In this document: positions 42,431 to 52,154 of the stretch, in pieces
How the letters are laid out: each line of letters opens with the position of its first letter
Position numbering within the stretch: position 1 is the first letter of the stretch
NCBI GenBank assembly: GCA_024114885.1
Contig: CP099418.1
Span: forward strand, 1,984,001 to 2,048,000
Length of the DNA: 64,000 nt
Direction of reading: 5' to 3'
Source of the DNA: Septoria linicola
Lineage: Eukaryota; Ascomycota; Dothideomycetes; Mycosphaerellales; Mycosphaerellaceae
Program-made: the position numbers and the translations under genes
The notes under the pieces: model-generated
Told to the model about the DNA's origin: nothing
Databases searched by the model: none
The model's input: the letters and a program-made list of their open reading frames with translations, nothing else

Positions 42431-44568
42431 TTAGTGGAATTCAGCGCGCACGCTACCGTAGCTCTTTCCATCCACCCTCAGCTCGAACACCAAGCCAGTT
42501 TCGATGTACATGCAGAGACTAAAGTCCAGGTTGAGGAACTCGACGCCTTTCGTCGTTGTCAACATTGTGAATAAGCCCGGTGGCACGGCAGAAAGATCGG
42601 TAGTCAAAGTGCAAAGACTTCGTAAAGTCTTGTTGTACGCATCTGGCGCCTCGTCCTGATCACATGCAATCAATTCGTCCTCTACAACGAGTGATTGTCC
42701 TGGGCGAAAGTTCCGAGTGTAGTGGAAGGTGATTGGCGTCTCGGCAGACACAGACGTGCCCTTGGCTATATGCCACTGCATGCGATCCGAAATCATCCAC
42801 TTCTCCCAAAGTGGTGACCAGTACCGATCGGCAACAGGATGCTTGCTCTCATCGAACACAGTGGCGTAGCTTGTGCCATAATGGAATCGCGCTTGGCGGG
42901 TTTCAACGAGGTTCCCTTCCAGGCCGCGAAGTACAGCACCTCTCACAACTGCTGTCCAGGCATGAAGCGGCTGTCTATGCATTATAAGTCAGTCATCCCA
43001 ACGCAGCATGTTGCCTCTTGTGGGTTGTACATACAGAACTTCGATAGCTTGCTGCGGCGCTTCCGCGAGAACATGCGAGGGCTTTTCCGCGTATGGAGGT
43101 GGTCCTATGGTATTGAAATGCTTCTTAAGTGTTTGGTAGAGGTAGTTGCTTTGCCCGAAGCCACCAACGAGTATTATACCGGATATTGTTCCGCCACCAT
43201 CTCGTATAGCGTTGACCTGTCCTTCGACGAGATCAATCACCTCAGCGATGATGGGTCCAAAGATCGCTTTTACCTGACCAGCAGTCATGACCAGGAATCC
43301 GCTATCGAGTCCCACGTCTTCATCGTCTGGCAGACCCGGAAATGGAACATTGACTTCGCTGTGTTCTTCTTCATTGAAGTTGCGCTTGACGAACTCTTCG
43401 AAATATTTGAGGCCTTTGTTGATAGTCAGTAAAGCATCGTCGCTTTCGCAGCATATGAAACAAATCTCACCCATAGCCCAGGTCTTGGGCTTCTTGTCGC
43501 GCATCAATGTGTACCGCTCCTCGCCTATCCGCTCCCGAACAGCATCTTCGAAGCGATAATTCAGCATTGCAGAGCCGCAGAGCCCGCCAGACCCGACGTT
43601 GCTCTCTTCGATGCGCAATGGCGATACCTGGATGACTTTGTACGCTATGAGATCGACCTATTTGGATCAGCAGTGGTCTCAGCCGGAACCTATAGTCATT
43701 CATCTTACCGTGCCGCCACCGGCATCACAAATCACATAGTTATCCCCGACCTTGAGACTGCTCGGTTGCATACTCTTGAGAGTATAAACTGCAGCGGCCT
43801 CTGGCTCAGAAATGAGTCGAAGGTTATGCCTTTCGCCCATGCCAGCCTTTTCTGCAGCCTGCAATGTTGCAGTTTGGGCCGCGTGTGACCACACAGCTGG
43901 CACTGTGAGGACGAACGAGACAGTCGTACTATTCACGAAGCTTTCGCCGTATCTTCGTGTCAACGTTTCCATGGTGTGCTCGTACAACTTACGCATGAAA
44001 TCAGTGACCGCGTCCAACACCGTTCGATCATAGTTCCGAAGCAGTGCTGCTGTTTCCAGCGGGCTGACAAAATGCGGAAGTCTCTGGTCGCGATCTAGGA
44101 AGAGCTTGATACATCGCAAACGCGCATCCTCCGGCTTGAATTGGAAACCCCATTTGATCTGCACGCTTTCTGCGTTTGCCTTATCACTAGCAATAGCATC
44201 GCTTCCGGCAGGGTTTGGTATGCTATATGCTATCTCCGTGGGTACTTTGTCGCTAGTGATGCCGTTGCCGCCTGGCCAAGATTTCACGATATCTATATCG
44301 TCTGGTGTGGCCTACGAGCTACAGTATCAGTCCGAAGAACTTCAGGTGACGAGCCTCTACTTGGTGAGCAGCAGAGGTCACTTACACTGTAGACTGCTGC
44401 CACACCAGAGTAGGTCGTGCCGAAGTCAATGCCTACAACCAGCCTGTCCTCACAGTCCTCTGGGTCAGGTACCGATAGGTCAGGCTCCTCGAGTGCAAGC
44501 GTCGCTAGGCTAGCTGTTGCAGCTGCCATTGGTGACTGCTTTCCAGAGTCACAATTCTTGAGCGACAT
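42431..44568 (-). CDS. Hsp70-like ATPase, fungal HSPA12-type
   Basis: Four exons (44568-44386, 44311-43709, 43657-43035, 42974-42431) give 650 aa; introns 74, 51 and 60 nt, the last with a GACTGAC branch site. The start is the first ATG (MSLKNCDSG); the frame runs three codons further upstream to a TTG. Actin/Hsp70 ATPase motifs are present: phosphate 1 VVGIDFGTTYSGVA, phosphate 2 VICDAGGGTVDLIAY and adenosine GIILVGGFGQSNYL. Sequence between them is unlike canonical Hsp70, and there is no EEVD end or normal substrate-binding domain, as in HSPA12A/B-like proteins, which are numerous in filamentous fungi. LSVPDPEDCEDR precedes the domain. Function is unknown; chaperone-like or sensing roles are speculation. 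Confidence 0.9.
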
Positions 44569-45144
44569 CTCGTACAATCGCCTCTATGCCGTTGGCGCTG
44601 GCCCAAATCGACATCAGGTGGCCACGGCTTCGATTTGCACACGGGGCGTCGTCCTGGAGAGCATTCGATGTCCACGTCCGTCGTCGGCCTCTAGTCCAGC
44701 CGCGTTGAGATCTGTGGATGCTACCACATGTCCTCTGTCTGCCTGCTCTAGCTGTAAATGTCACGCAGGGTTCCACCCTGGACATGCTACAGTGTTCTGG
44801 AGCAGATGGAGTCAAGTTGCAGATCCCACATGGCCCACGACTCGGCTTTTCAGCCTAGACTCACTCCCTCCTGTTCTGCCCTCGTGCCTCGCCAATGACA
44901 TGACGGCGCCACAGCTCTAGCACCTTGCAGCACAACGGAGCCAGCGGAGCCGCATAGCCAACATCGCAAGGCCTGGGTGACATAGCAAGCCATGGCAGTG
45001 TGAAACAATCCCGATCCAGCGTTGTCACAAGTAGTAGTGGCTGGCATACTGATATCGCAGCCTCCAATTCATGTCATGGTACTGCCTTGCTCCTGCCACA
45101 ATGCCGGGGTCTTTGTAAGCATTGATGGATGATTGGAAAAGAAC
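44569..45144. promoter_or_regulatory. divergent promoter, Hsp70-like / coiled-coil gene
   Basis: The 576 bp between head-to-head start codons must hold both promoters. No specific element was identified. Confidence 0.4.
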
Positions 45145-46542
45145 ATGACCGTGAACATGAGCATAGAAGGAAATTCAAAGCCTATGATGGCAGCAGAAAG
45201 CATGGTGCCAGATAGTTCTAGCATCGTCGAAGAAATTGGCAGAGGGGATTTGTGTTTGCAGAATCTGAAGAACAGGAAGTTGGGCACAGATACACCCATT
45301 GAGGGCACAGCAGAACCCATTGTCAGCACACCAGTCTTAAGGAGCGGCAGTATGCCGGGTACGCCAGGACGGCGGACCACGCCAAAGATCGCCGGACTGA
45401 GGGCAACATTTGAGAGGGCGGTCAGCGACGGGTCGGTGCAGCCGTTGAGAAGTCCAGGGAGATTGGAGAAGAGCAGGAGTCTGGAGCAGGCTCGCGAGCA
45501 AGACTTGCAGGCTGTGAGAGCGAAAGATGAGGAAATCGAAAAGTTGAAAGCAAAGCTGGAGCAGGAGACAGGGTTGAGGCATGAATTCGAGGACAAATAC
45601 AAGCGATTACAAGCAGAGAGCGCAAGATGGGAAGCACAGCGAGCCCGGCAAGAGATCGAGTGGCGAGGAGAGTTGGAACGACACATGCTCGAGAGAGACA
45701 AGGCGCAAGATGAGTTTATCGAGATCAAGCGGCAGCTCCTGAGCCTGAAAAGAAGCATCTCGCTTTCCACTCGCCTAGGCAATCAAGTACCGGACTCTGA
45801 TTTCACATCAGAGATGCAACATCTGTATCATGAACTGCAGAATTGGGTAGTGAACTCATCTCGTCGCGTGAAGACGACCAAATCGGCTACGGATATGCTA
45901 GCCTGTGTGGAAGGCATTGTAGAGCCCATGCACGTCGAATATCTACAAGCATTATTTCGGAACTGGAACCCCACGATGAAGCTTCCCCTCTTGCAGGCGG
46001 TCACCATTTACTACTTCAGGGATGTCTGGAACGACCCTCTGCTGTTTGGTCTGCCTACCTGGCGAAATGGAGTCCAGGAGGCCGCTGAGATATTCAAGAC
46101 AGTCCTGCCGTTGCCGGCTTACAACAAATGGCAAGCAGTCACATTAGACACGCTGAAGCAGAATGCGGACATCAAAGAATCGGTGGATTTGGCTGCTAAG
46201 AAACTGACAGGCACCATCTGCACGATCTTGGGTGCACTCACTGGAGCGGAAGAGTCCTCTGTAATGGAAACTTCACTGAACGTTATCGTAAGAAGGGCTA
46301 TCTCACTTTCACACGTCTTTAGTGTCCAGCAGCGTGCCCACTACCAGTTCATTCTGCCGCAGCCCGGCACTCCGTTTGACCCAGCCAAAATGGACGACAC
46401 ATCTCTCGAAGCTTGTTCCCCTTCACATGCGATCAGCTGTGCTACGTTCCCCCTCGTAGTCAAGCACAACGAAGGGCTTGAAGAGGGCGTTCCGTCGATG
46501 AGCATCGTTGTCAAAGCTAAAGTCTTGTGCTGCCCTTGGTGA
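45145..46542 (+). CDS. coiled-coil protein of unknown function
   Basis: A single exon of 465 aa starting at MTVNMSIEGNSKP (first ATG; four non-ATG codons are open upstream). A Thr/Pro-rich segment (SMPGTPGRRTTPK) is followed by a charged coiled coil at about 105-210 (heptad-like Glu/Lys/Leu pattern, RAKDEEIEKLKAKLEQE). A folded helical C-terminal half follows with Trp-rich motifs (LYHELQNWVVNSSRR, LFRNWNPTMKLPLLQAVTIY, LPAYNKWQAVTL). It ends FPLVVKHNEG...SIVVKAKVLCCPW. I do not recognise a named domain; composition suggests a cytoplasmic structural or adaptor protein. Its stop is only 26 bp from the end of the convergent minus-strand gene. Confidence 0.75.
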   Translation: MTVNMSIEGNSKPMMAAESMVPDSSSIVEEIGRGDLCLQNLKNRKLGTDTPIEGTAEPIVSTPVLRSGSMPGTPGRRTTPKIAGLRATFERAVSDGSVQPLRSPGRLEKSRSLEQAREQDLQAVRAKDEEIEKLKAKLEQETGLRHEFEDKYKRLQAESARWEAQRARQEIEWRGELERHMLERDKAQDEFIEIKRQLLSLKRSISLSTRLGNQVPDSDFTSEMQHLYHELQNWVVNSSRRVKTTKSATDMLACVEGIVEPMHVEYLQALFRNWNPTMKLPLLQAVTIYYFRDVWNDPLLFGLPTWRNGVQEAAEIFKTVLPLPAYNKWQAVTLDTLKQNADIKESVDLAAKKLTGTICTILGALTGAEESSVMETSLNVIVRRAISLSHVFSVQQRAHYQFILPQPGTPFDPAKMDDTSLEACSPSHAISCATFPLVVKHNEGLEEGVPSMSIVVKAKVLCCPW

Positions 46543-46568
46543 TTGTTATGCGATATGAGCTGGCCCTA

Positions 46569-48037
46569 TCAGACCACAGTCTGTCTGCGACGCTTGCTTG
46601 AATTGCTGCGTGCGGCGGTTGCAGTGTGGGCATGTTCCAAACCTTGAGCTTGACCTAGCCTGATGGCCTGCCCTGTGATCGAAAGAGCACAGCTGCGCTT
46701 GGGAACGTCACCTGCCTCCTGTTCGCGAGCAGCGGATATGCGTTGCCTTCCTGCTTCCCGGGCAAGATATGCTTCGCGGCGATTGTGCAGAGTCGCCGGA
46801 CTTGGAGGAATGCTGACGGGAGTACCAGGAGTTGTGCTGGTTGGAGATGCAAAATCTCGAACTATGACCGACTCCCCGTCAATGAGGTGCTGTGTCACTC
46901 CAGAAAGTGTTGAAACTCCCCGCTTTCGATGTGTAGTTTGATCATACCGGCTTCAAGCTCGTTGAAAGATCCAGTGAAGACACGCGGCATACTACGTCCA
47001 TGGGTCCTGATCACGGAGCCTAGCTGAGGCGTTCCTGAATCCGTCGTGATGTAATGGGCTGCCGATTCCAGCGTCGCTGCCCGATTATGATGTCCTCGAC
47101 GATGAACTTGTTCCTCCACAACGCTGAAAGACGCCGCGGCACTGCCAACGTGCAAGGGAGCGCTCATGGCCCCGTTGACGTGGAGGCTGGCTGTACTCAC
47201 AGTATTGGCATTCCGTCGTGTCGCAGGCTGTTTCTTGTGATCTGCGTCTTGCGTGGCAAGTTCTGCGGCAGTAGAGGCCATTGATTGACTGCTCATCGTT
47301 CTGTTGCCCAACGTCCGCTCCAATTCAGACCGTAAGACAGCCACTGGCTGGTCTTCCTCCTGAGCGAGACAGTCTGATATCTCAGTCTGGATGATGTTCT
47401 TCCGCAAGCTACCAGCGACTAGCGCTATGTCAACGGGCTGACTCTGCCGTTGGACGTACTGCACGCTGCTAGGATCGTATGGCAATCTTGCAGCACACGA
47501 ACGTATTTTCCCCTCAGCAAATTCTTTGTATGTATGGGCCTCATCGTAGTTCCGCTGCAGGCTCATATTGATCGAATCCAAGGCATGACCCAGTACACAC
47601 AACTCGCCACCGCTGTGACTTTGGCTTAAGAACGGGTGGTATAATTCCTCGTCGAAAGCTTCCAGCGACAACTCGAATGTGCTGGCGATCTGGTCGAATG
47701 TCTCTTTGTCCGACAGCAGCTTGTCATACACCTCTCCGGTGTCTGTTTGAGCGGGCTCGGAATGGGTGCAGCGAGAGAGAAAATCGATGCCATACGATCC
47801 GTCGTTGAGGTCTGTCATCCGCTCCCGGCATGCCTTCAGGTATCTGTCAATGCGCTGTAATGCCGTCTTCGCGTACCCGATCGTGCAGCGAGATGTTTGC
47901 AAGCCACGTCGATACCGAGTCACCTCTTCACTCACGCGGGAAATGTCGCAGAAAAGCTTGCACACGCCTTCGTAGTCGTTGGCGGCGAGTTTGAGTGATC
48001 CTAGGCGCTTCGCCGCCAAGGGCGAATGGTTCGCCAT
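46569..48037 (-). CDS. unknown protein, reading frame breaks near the 3' end
   Basis: From the ATG at 48037 (MANHSPLAAKRLGSLKLA) a frame runs to TGA at 46897-46895. A second frame, one base back, continues to 46569 and looks coding (GESVIVRDFASP, NRREAYLAREAGRQR, PKRSCALS). Two models fit. (a) An 86-nt intron 46947-46862 (donor GTATGA, acceptor CATAG) joins them in frame to give 460 aa. (b) A single missing base near 46898 has shifted the frame. Model (b) is favoured by the coding-like look of the would-be intron (MIKLHIESGEFQHFLE). The N-terminal ~230 residues are helical; the rest is Ser/Thr/Ala-rich and disordered. No family is recognised. Confidence 0.55.
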
Positions 48038-48667
48038 GACGAGAATGATGAGAGCTTTTGCGAGATGAGACAGCTGTGTGATGGACGCTGTCGCGATTCT
48101 TGTCGGCGGTGGCCCGCACCAACTTGCACTTGAGCTGCGCAAGTAAGATAGACTGCCTTTGGTATAGCACAAGGGTGCTTCCAGTCACTTTGTGGAGGTG
48201 GTGAATCAGAATCCAGATCGAGATATCACAAGCTCAGCAGCACTTGCTCCAGTGATGCCGCAAGCCTGCTGGGCGATGCATCATGGTGTCGACAAGGACA
48301 TTCTGCATATCAGCAAGTTCAGAGAGTGAATGCAGCAAGGCGGAGCCCTTATGCACCGCATGTCAAAAGAGCAAATTGCTTTCACTCACGTATCCTACAA
48401 TCAATCATTGCTTGGCTCTTCGCACACATTTAGTTATCTGGGTGCAGAACGTGGCAGTGACCTTTGCGATACCGAAGCGTCTTGTTAGCACGCTCACAGC
48501 CACTATCTCGAGACAAGTCATCCAGATATCTTTATCAATGGTAGAATTTCACTTTCTGGATCCTAGGCCACCACGTGGATCGCTGAATGTCCTGCAGTCA
48601 TTTTCTGCAGCCTTCTCGAGAGGCAAGAGTCCTTACGTGACACCTATATTGGTATATGACACAGGCA
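48038..48667. other. intergenic region
   Basis: Promoter of the frame-broken gene and 3' flank of the S28 peptidase gene. Nothing else is seen. Confidence 0.4.
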
Positions 48668-50607
48668 CTACACCTCTTGATGCCAGGAATTTTTGGCGAG
48701 CTCCCACTCCAACATCCAAGATTGTACAGCTTCCTCGAGATATCTCTGCGTTTCAGTGATGCGAGAAGGTGGTAAGCCAGGAGCAGTTTGATTTGGGAAC
48801 AGGCCGTTCTCGTCCCTAGGTCACGTTAGTATCTATATTGCTGCCAGCAGTATCGACTTTTTCTGCTCACCAGTGGTGCACAGCCTCAGAAATCAGGATG
48901 AAGGGCTCCGATGCGGTACTGCTTCGATTCTTTGCCCCAAATTGGAATGCATGAGGTGTTGCCTAATGAGCCCAGAAAGTCAGGATGTGTACTGCGCACC
49001 CAGTTCATCGGCGAAGCTGGTAGGACTTACAGGCTTCCATGGGTCCCAGTCGCCATCCACTATCGCCAGGCGTGGGTATTCAATGTCGAAGGCACCGAAT
49101 TTATTAATCGTCTCGACATCTGCAGGCTCGGTCCTGTTGAAAGCCAGTTGGCAGACTAGACTAGAATATTCCAGATCAATAGTACGTGAGACTAGAGGGA
49201 GACCGAACTCTGGCGGAGTGTTGCCAGTTTGTAGATAGCCCCACTCAGTGCCTATACTCACCGGATTAGCTTCGTTCAGAGCTTGACACTGCTTAATGCC
49301 GCTTATGTCGCTACGTCAGGAGAAGTAGCGAGTACTGACTGTGACTTACAATATTGGTATGGCCAGCTCTTCCAGGATGCATCTTCGATGCTTGTTAAGG
49401 CATTGAAAGTCTCGTTGTGTGCAGAACCGAAGTATTGCTCTTGCGTCATGTTCCCCTGGATCTGGCCCTTGACTTGTGTTGCATTGATGTACCCAATGGA
49501 GTTGAGAATGTGGTTCACATGCAATTGACACCCTGACTCAGCTACGAGATGTTCCACCTCTGATCGCTTAGCTTCAGTATCGGGATAAATGACCTCTGTC
49601 GAGGTGATGTTATCGCAATACTCGTAGAAGGCATTGCTTGACACAGCTGGATCCCAGTTCAGTGCTTGCCACGAGCCTAGTGGATTCACAGTTACAGCCA
49701 TGGCAAAGTCATTGTCGTGAGTGACATCTTGAAGACCGTATGCAGCTTTGAGCTGCCCAGCTAGATCCGGCTGACTGTCGTCAAAGAGGATATTGTCTAT
49801 GAAGCTGACTAGCGCTCGTTGAGATGCAACGCAGGCTTGCGGAGCACTTTCAGCAATAGGTACGAAGTAGGCCCAGTAGTCCCAGATCGCTTTCGTGACT
49901 CCAGAACTTGAGATCGATCCCCAGAATACTTCGGGATATTGCACGCGTAGCAAGGCACTGAAGGCACCGGCATACGAACCACCGTAGGAGATATAAGGCG
50001 TTGTTTTGGCTGTCAGATCGCCATACTTCTCCATTCCGGGAAACTGTACATTCGATGCGAAGTAGGCCTCGTCGGCTAGAGCTTGCTCGGTGGTCAAGAA
50101 CCGGAAGTTCTTGGTCGACAAATCTGGGACTGGCCAAGATTCTCCATAGTAACGATGCTCCAGAACCACACCAATGCCATGAGTGGCCTTCGCAAGCTGA
50201 TGCAGAATGCCCTTTTGTAGGAATGGAAGCCTGCCTGAGCCATCTGTCTCTCCGCCTTGCAGAATGATCACTGGGCCGCCAGGCTCATAGTAAGAAGCAT
50301 CAAACCAGTATCGGAGTGAGAACGAGTCATTACTGTGCGGCTCGTATTTCTTGATATCTTGGAAATGGTCTACCGGCACGGAAAGGTTGCGTGTGGGATA
50401 CAGTAACTCTAGAGGGTGGGATTGCTCTCTTTTCGATAAAGTGGATGCCTGTTCATATATGTAAGATCAAGATTGCCAATCCACGAGCATATCACACACC
50501 TTGTGCTCGATATGTGCAGTAGACTTCACGCCCATGCGGATATCGATAGCGTCTGCGAAGTTGGCGGCCAAAAGTGTCAGCGAAACAAGCCTCGAGATTG
50601 GAGCCAT
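48668..50607 (-). CDS. secreted serine peptidase, family S28 (prolyl carboxypeptidase-like)
   Basis: Five exons (50607-50500, 50448-49350, 49251-49031, 48962-48871, 48815-48668) give 555 aa. Introns are 51, 98, 68 and 55 nt; the last carries TACTAAC. Each join restores family sequence: YQY-CTEWGYLQTG, DWDPWKP-ATPHAF, VHHW-DENGLFPNQT. Residues 1-20 are a signal peptide (MAPISRLVSLTLLAANFADA). The alpha/beta-hydrolase triad is visible: Ser194 in YGGSYAG, Asp in DGDWDPW, His in EAVHHWDENG. Several N-glycosylation sequons are present. S28 enzymes cleave after proline (lysosomal PCP, Aspergillus acid prolyl endopeptidase/AnPEP), so extracellular or vacuolar protein degradation is expected. It is divergent from the Rossmann-protein gene. 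Confidence 0.93.
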
Positions 50608-51069
50608 CTGGAGGTGTGGCTACGCGGAGGTATGTCAAAGAGACAAAGCACTTGACAATGTGGCAGCTACGCAAGGCCTTATGTCAGACAAGCTATCATA
50701 AACATTGTTGTTGACCCATGCTACGGTAGCACAGATAGGGAAGGTGATTTGACTGTGGGATGTAACCTTCTGTGTTTTGGCGATGTCGAGATCCACTTTG
50801 GCCTCACTCCGCTTCACCACTTGGTTCTACTGGAGCACGCTCGGGACTGCTGTACATGACAGCATGAAGCTCGCATTAGCTATTCATTATGCTGGCCGAG
50901 CACGCATATTGTCGGCCATAACGTGTTGATTTATGCCAATGACCTGCACGATCGCTCACTTGCCGGAACGATGACGCAGTAAAAGCAGAATACACTTCGG
51001 AGCATCACGAACTCCTCAGTGGAGGTTCAACATCACCGTTCTGAGCACATCAACTGCTACGCAATAATC
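50608..51069. promoter_or_regulatory. divergent promoter, S28 peptidase / YeeZ-like gene
   Basis: The 462 bp between the two start codons serve both genes. No specific operator is recognised. Confidence 0.4.
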
Positions 51070-51933
51070 ATGAAGGATCTTGATATCCTGGTCTTAGGCG
51101 CAGGCTGGACTGCGACATTCCTGCTTCCGCTCCTCGATCACAAGCAGATCTCCTTTGCAGCTACCACTCGCGATGGGCGGAAAGTGGCTGGCTACGAGAC
51201 ACTTGAATGGTCCTTTGACCCTGAAGAAGACACAGGAGCATCAGAGAAGAGCCAGTTCTCTTCACTGCCCTCTGCTAAAGCGGTACTGATCACCTTCCCA
51301 CTCACCTCTGCCGCCCAATCAGCCCTGCTTGCAACCGGCTACTCAAAAGCTCAAGGTCGTCACCCAGAAGATGTCCACTTCATCCAACTCGGCAGCACTG
51401 GTATCTGGCAGATCCCCCAGAAATCCATTTGGACCAACCGAAAGTCGCCTTACGATACCTCTAACAAACGAGCTATTGCAGAGGATGAACTATTACGCCT
51501 GGGCGGATGCGTTCTCAATCTCGCAGGACTACATGGTGGATCTCGTGATCCAAGGAACTGGGTGGATCGCGTTGGCAAAACGAAGGAAGAGGTCAAGAAC
51601 AAGAAATCAGTACACTTGATACATGGAGTAGATGTGGCTCGAGCTATTGTAGCAGTGACACAAAATTGGCCCAAAGCACGCGGGGAGCGGTATTTGTTGA
51701 CGTCGGGAGTGGTACATGACTGGCATTTGCTGTTTGCAGAATGGGCAGAGGGACCGGACGAAAATGAGGATCCTTCGCGAGAGCCTAGTCAGCAAGCGAA
51801 GTGGGTTCAAGAACTTATGTGGGAACAAAATATTCTTGCTCTGCCACGATCAATGGAAGCCTTAGGGAGATGCTATGATTCAAGAGACTTCTGGCAGACA
51901 TTTGAGTTAGCGCCCTTGAAGGCAAAAGTCTAG
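51070..51933 (+). CDS. NAD(P)-binding Rossmann protein, YeeZ/epimerase-like
   Basis: A single exon of 287 aa starting at MKDLDILVLGAGWTATFL, where the glycine-rich dinucleotide motif GAGWT occurs at residues 9-13; the ATG places it at the usual extreme N-terminus. Later blocks fit an extended short-chain reductase/epimerase of the YeeZ type: HFIQLGSTGIWQ, SPYDTSNKRAIAEDELLRLG, LNLAGLHGGSRDPRNWVDRV, IHGVDVARAIVAVTQNW and ERYLLTSGVVHDW. The usual Tyr-x-x-x-Lys is not obvious, as in YeeZ relatives. Substrate is unknown; the protein is likely cytosolic. It is convergent with RAD7 (221 bp between stops). Confidence 0.82.
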   Translation: MKDLDILVLGAGWTATFLLPLLDHKQISFAATTRDGRKVAGYETLEWSFDPEEDTGASEKSQFSSLPSAKAVLITFPLTSAAQSALLATGYSKAQGRHPEDVHFIQLGSTGIWQIPQKSIWTNRKSPYDTSNKRAIAEDELLRLGGCVLNLAGLHGGSRDPRNWVDRVGKTKEEVKNKKSVHLIHGVDVARAIVAVTQNWPKARGERYLLTSGVVHDWHLLFAEWAEGPDENEDPSREPSQQAKWVQELMWEQNILALPRSMEALGRCYDSRDFWQTFELAPLKAKV

Positions 51934-52154
51934 TATGTAATGCGGCTGAAAAGTGCTGTTCGCACGCTACCCATTGCAACCTGCAGAAACGCGAGTCTCG
52001 GATGTCTTGCTTCCACAAACTGAAAGCATTAAAGTGCTTCCCTATATAGTGTGTGCCATCATTCATAATCATGTCTCGTGTTCTGCGGAGTTTGTTGGCC
52101 AGCCTTGTACTGTGCTCCAGACCGCACAGAAATCCATGTCCCTTGTACAATACA

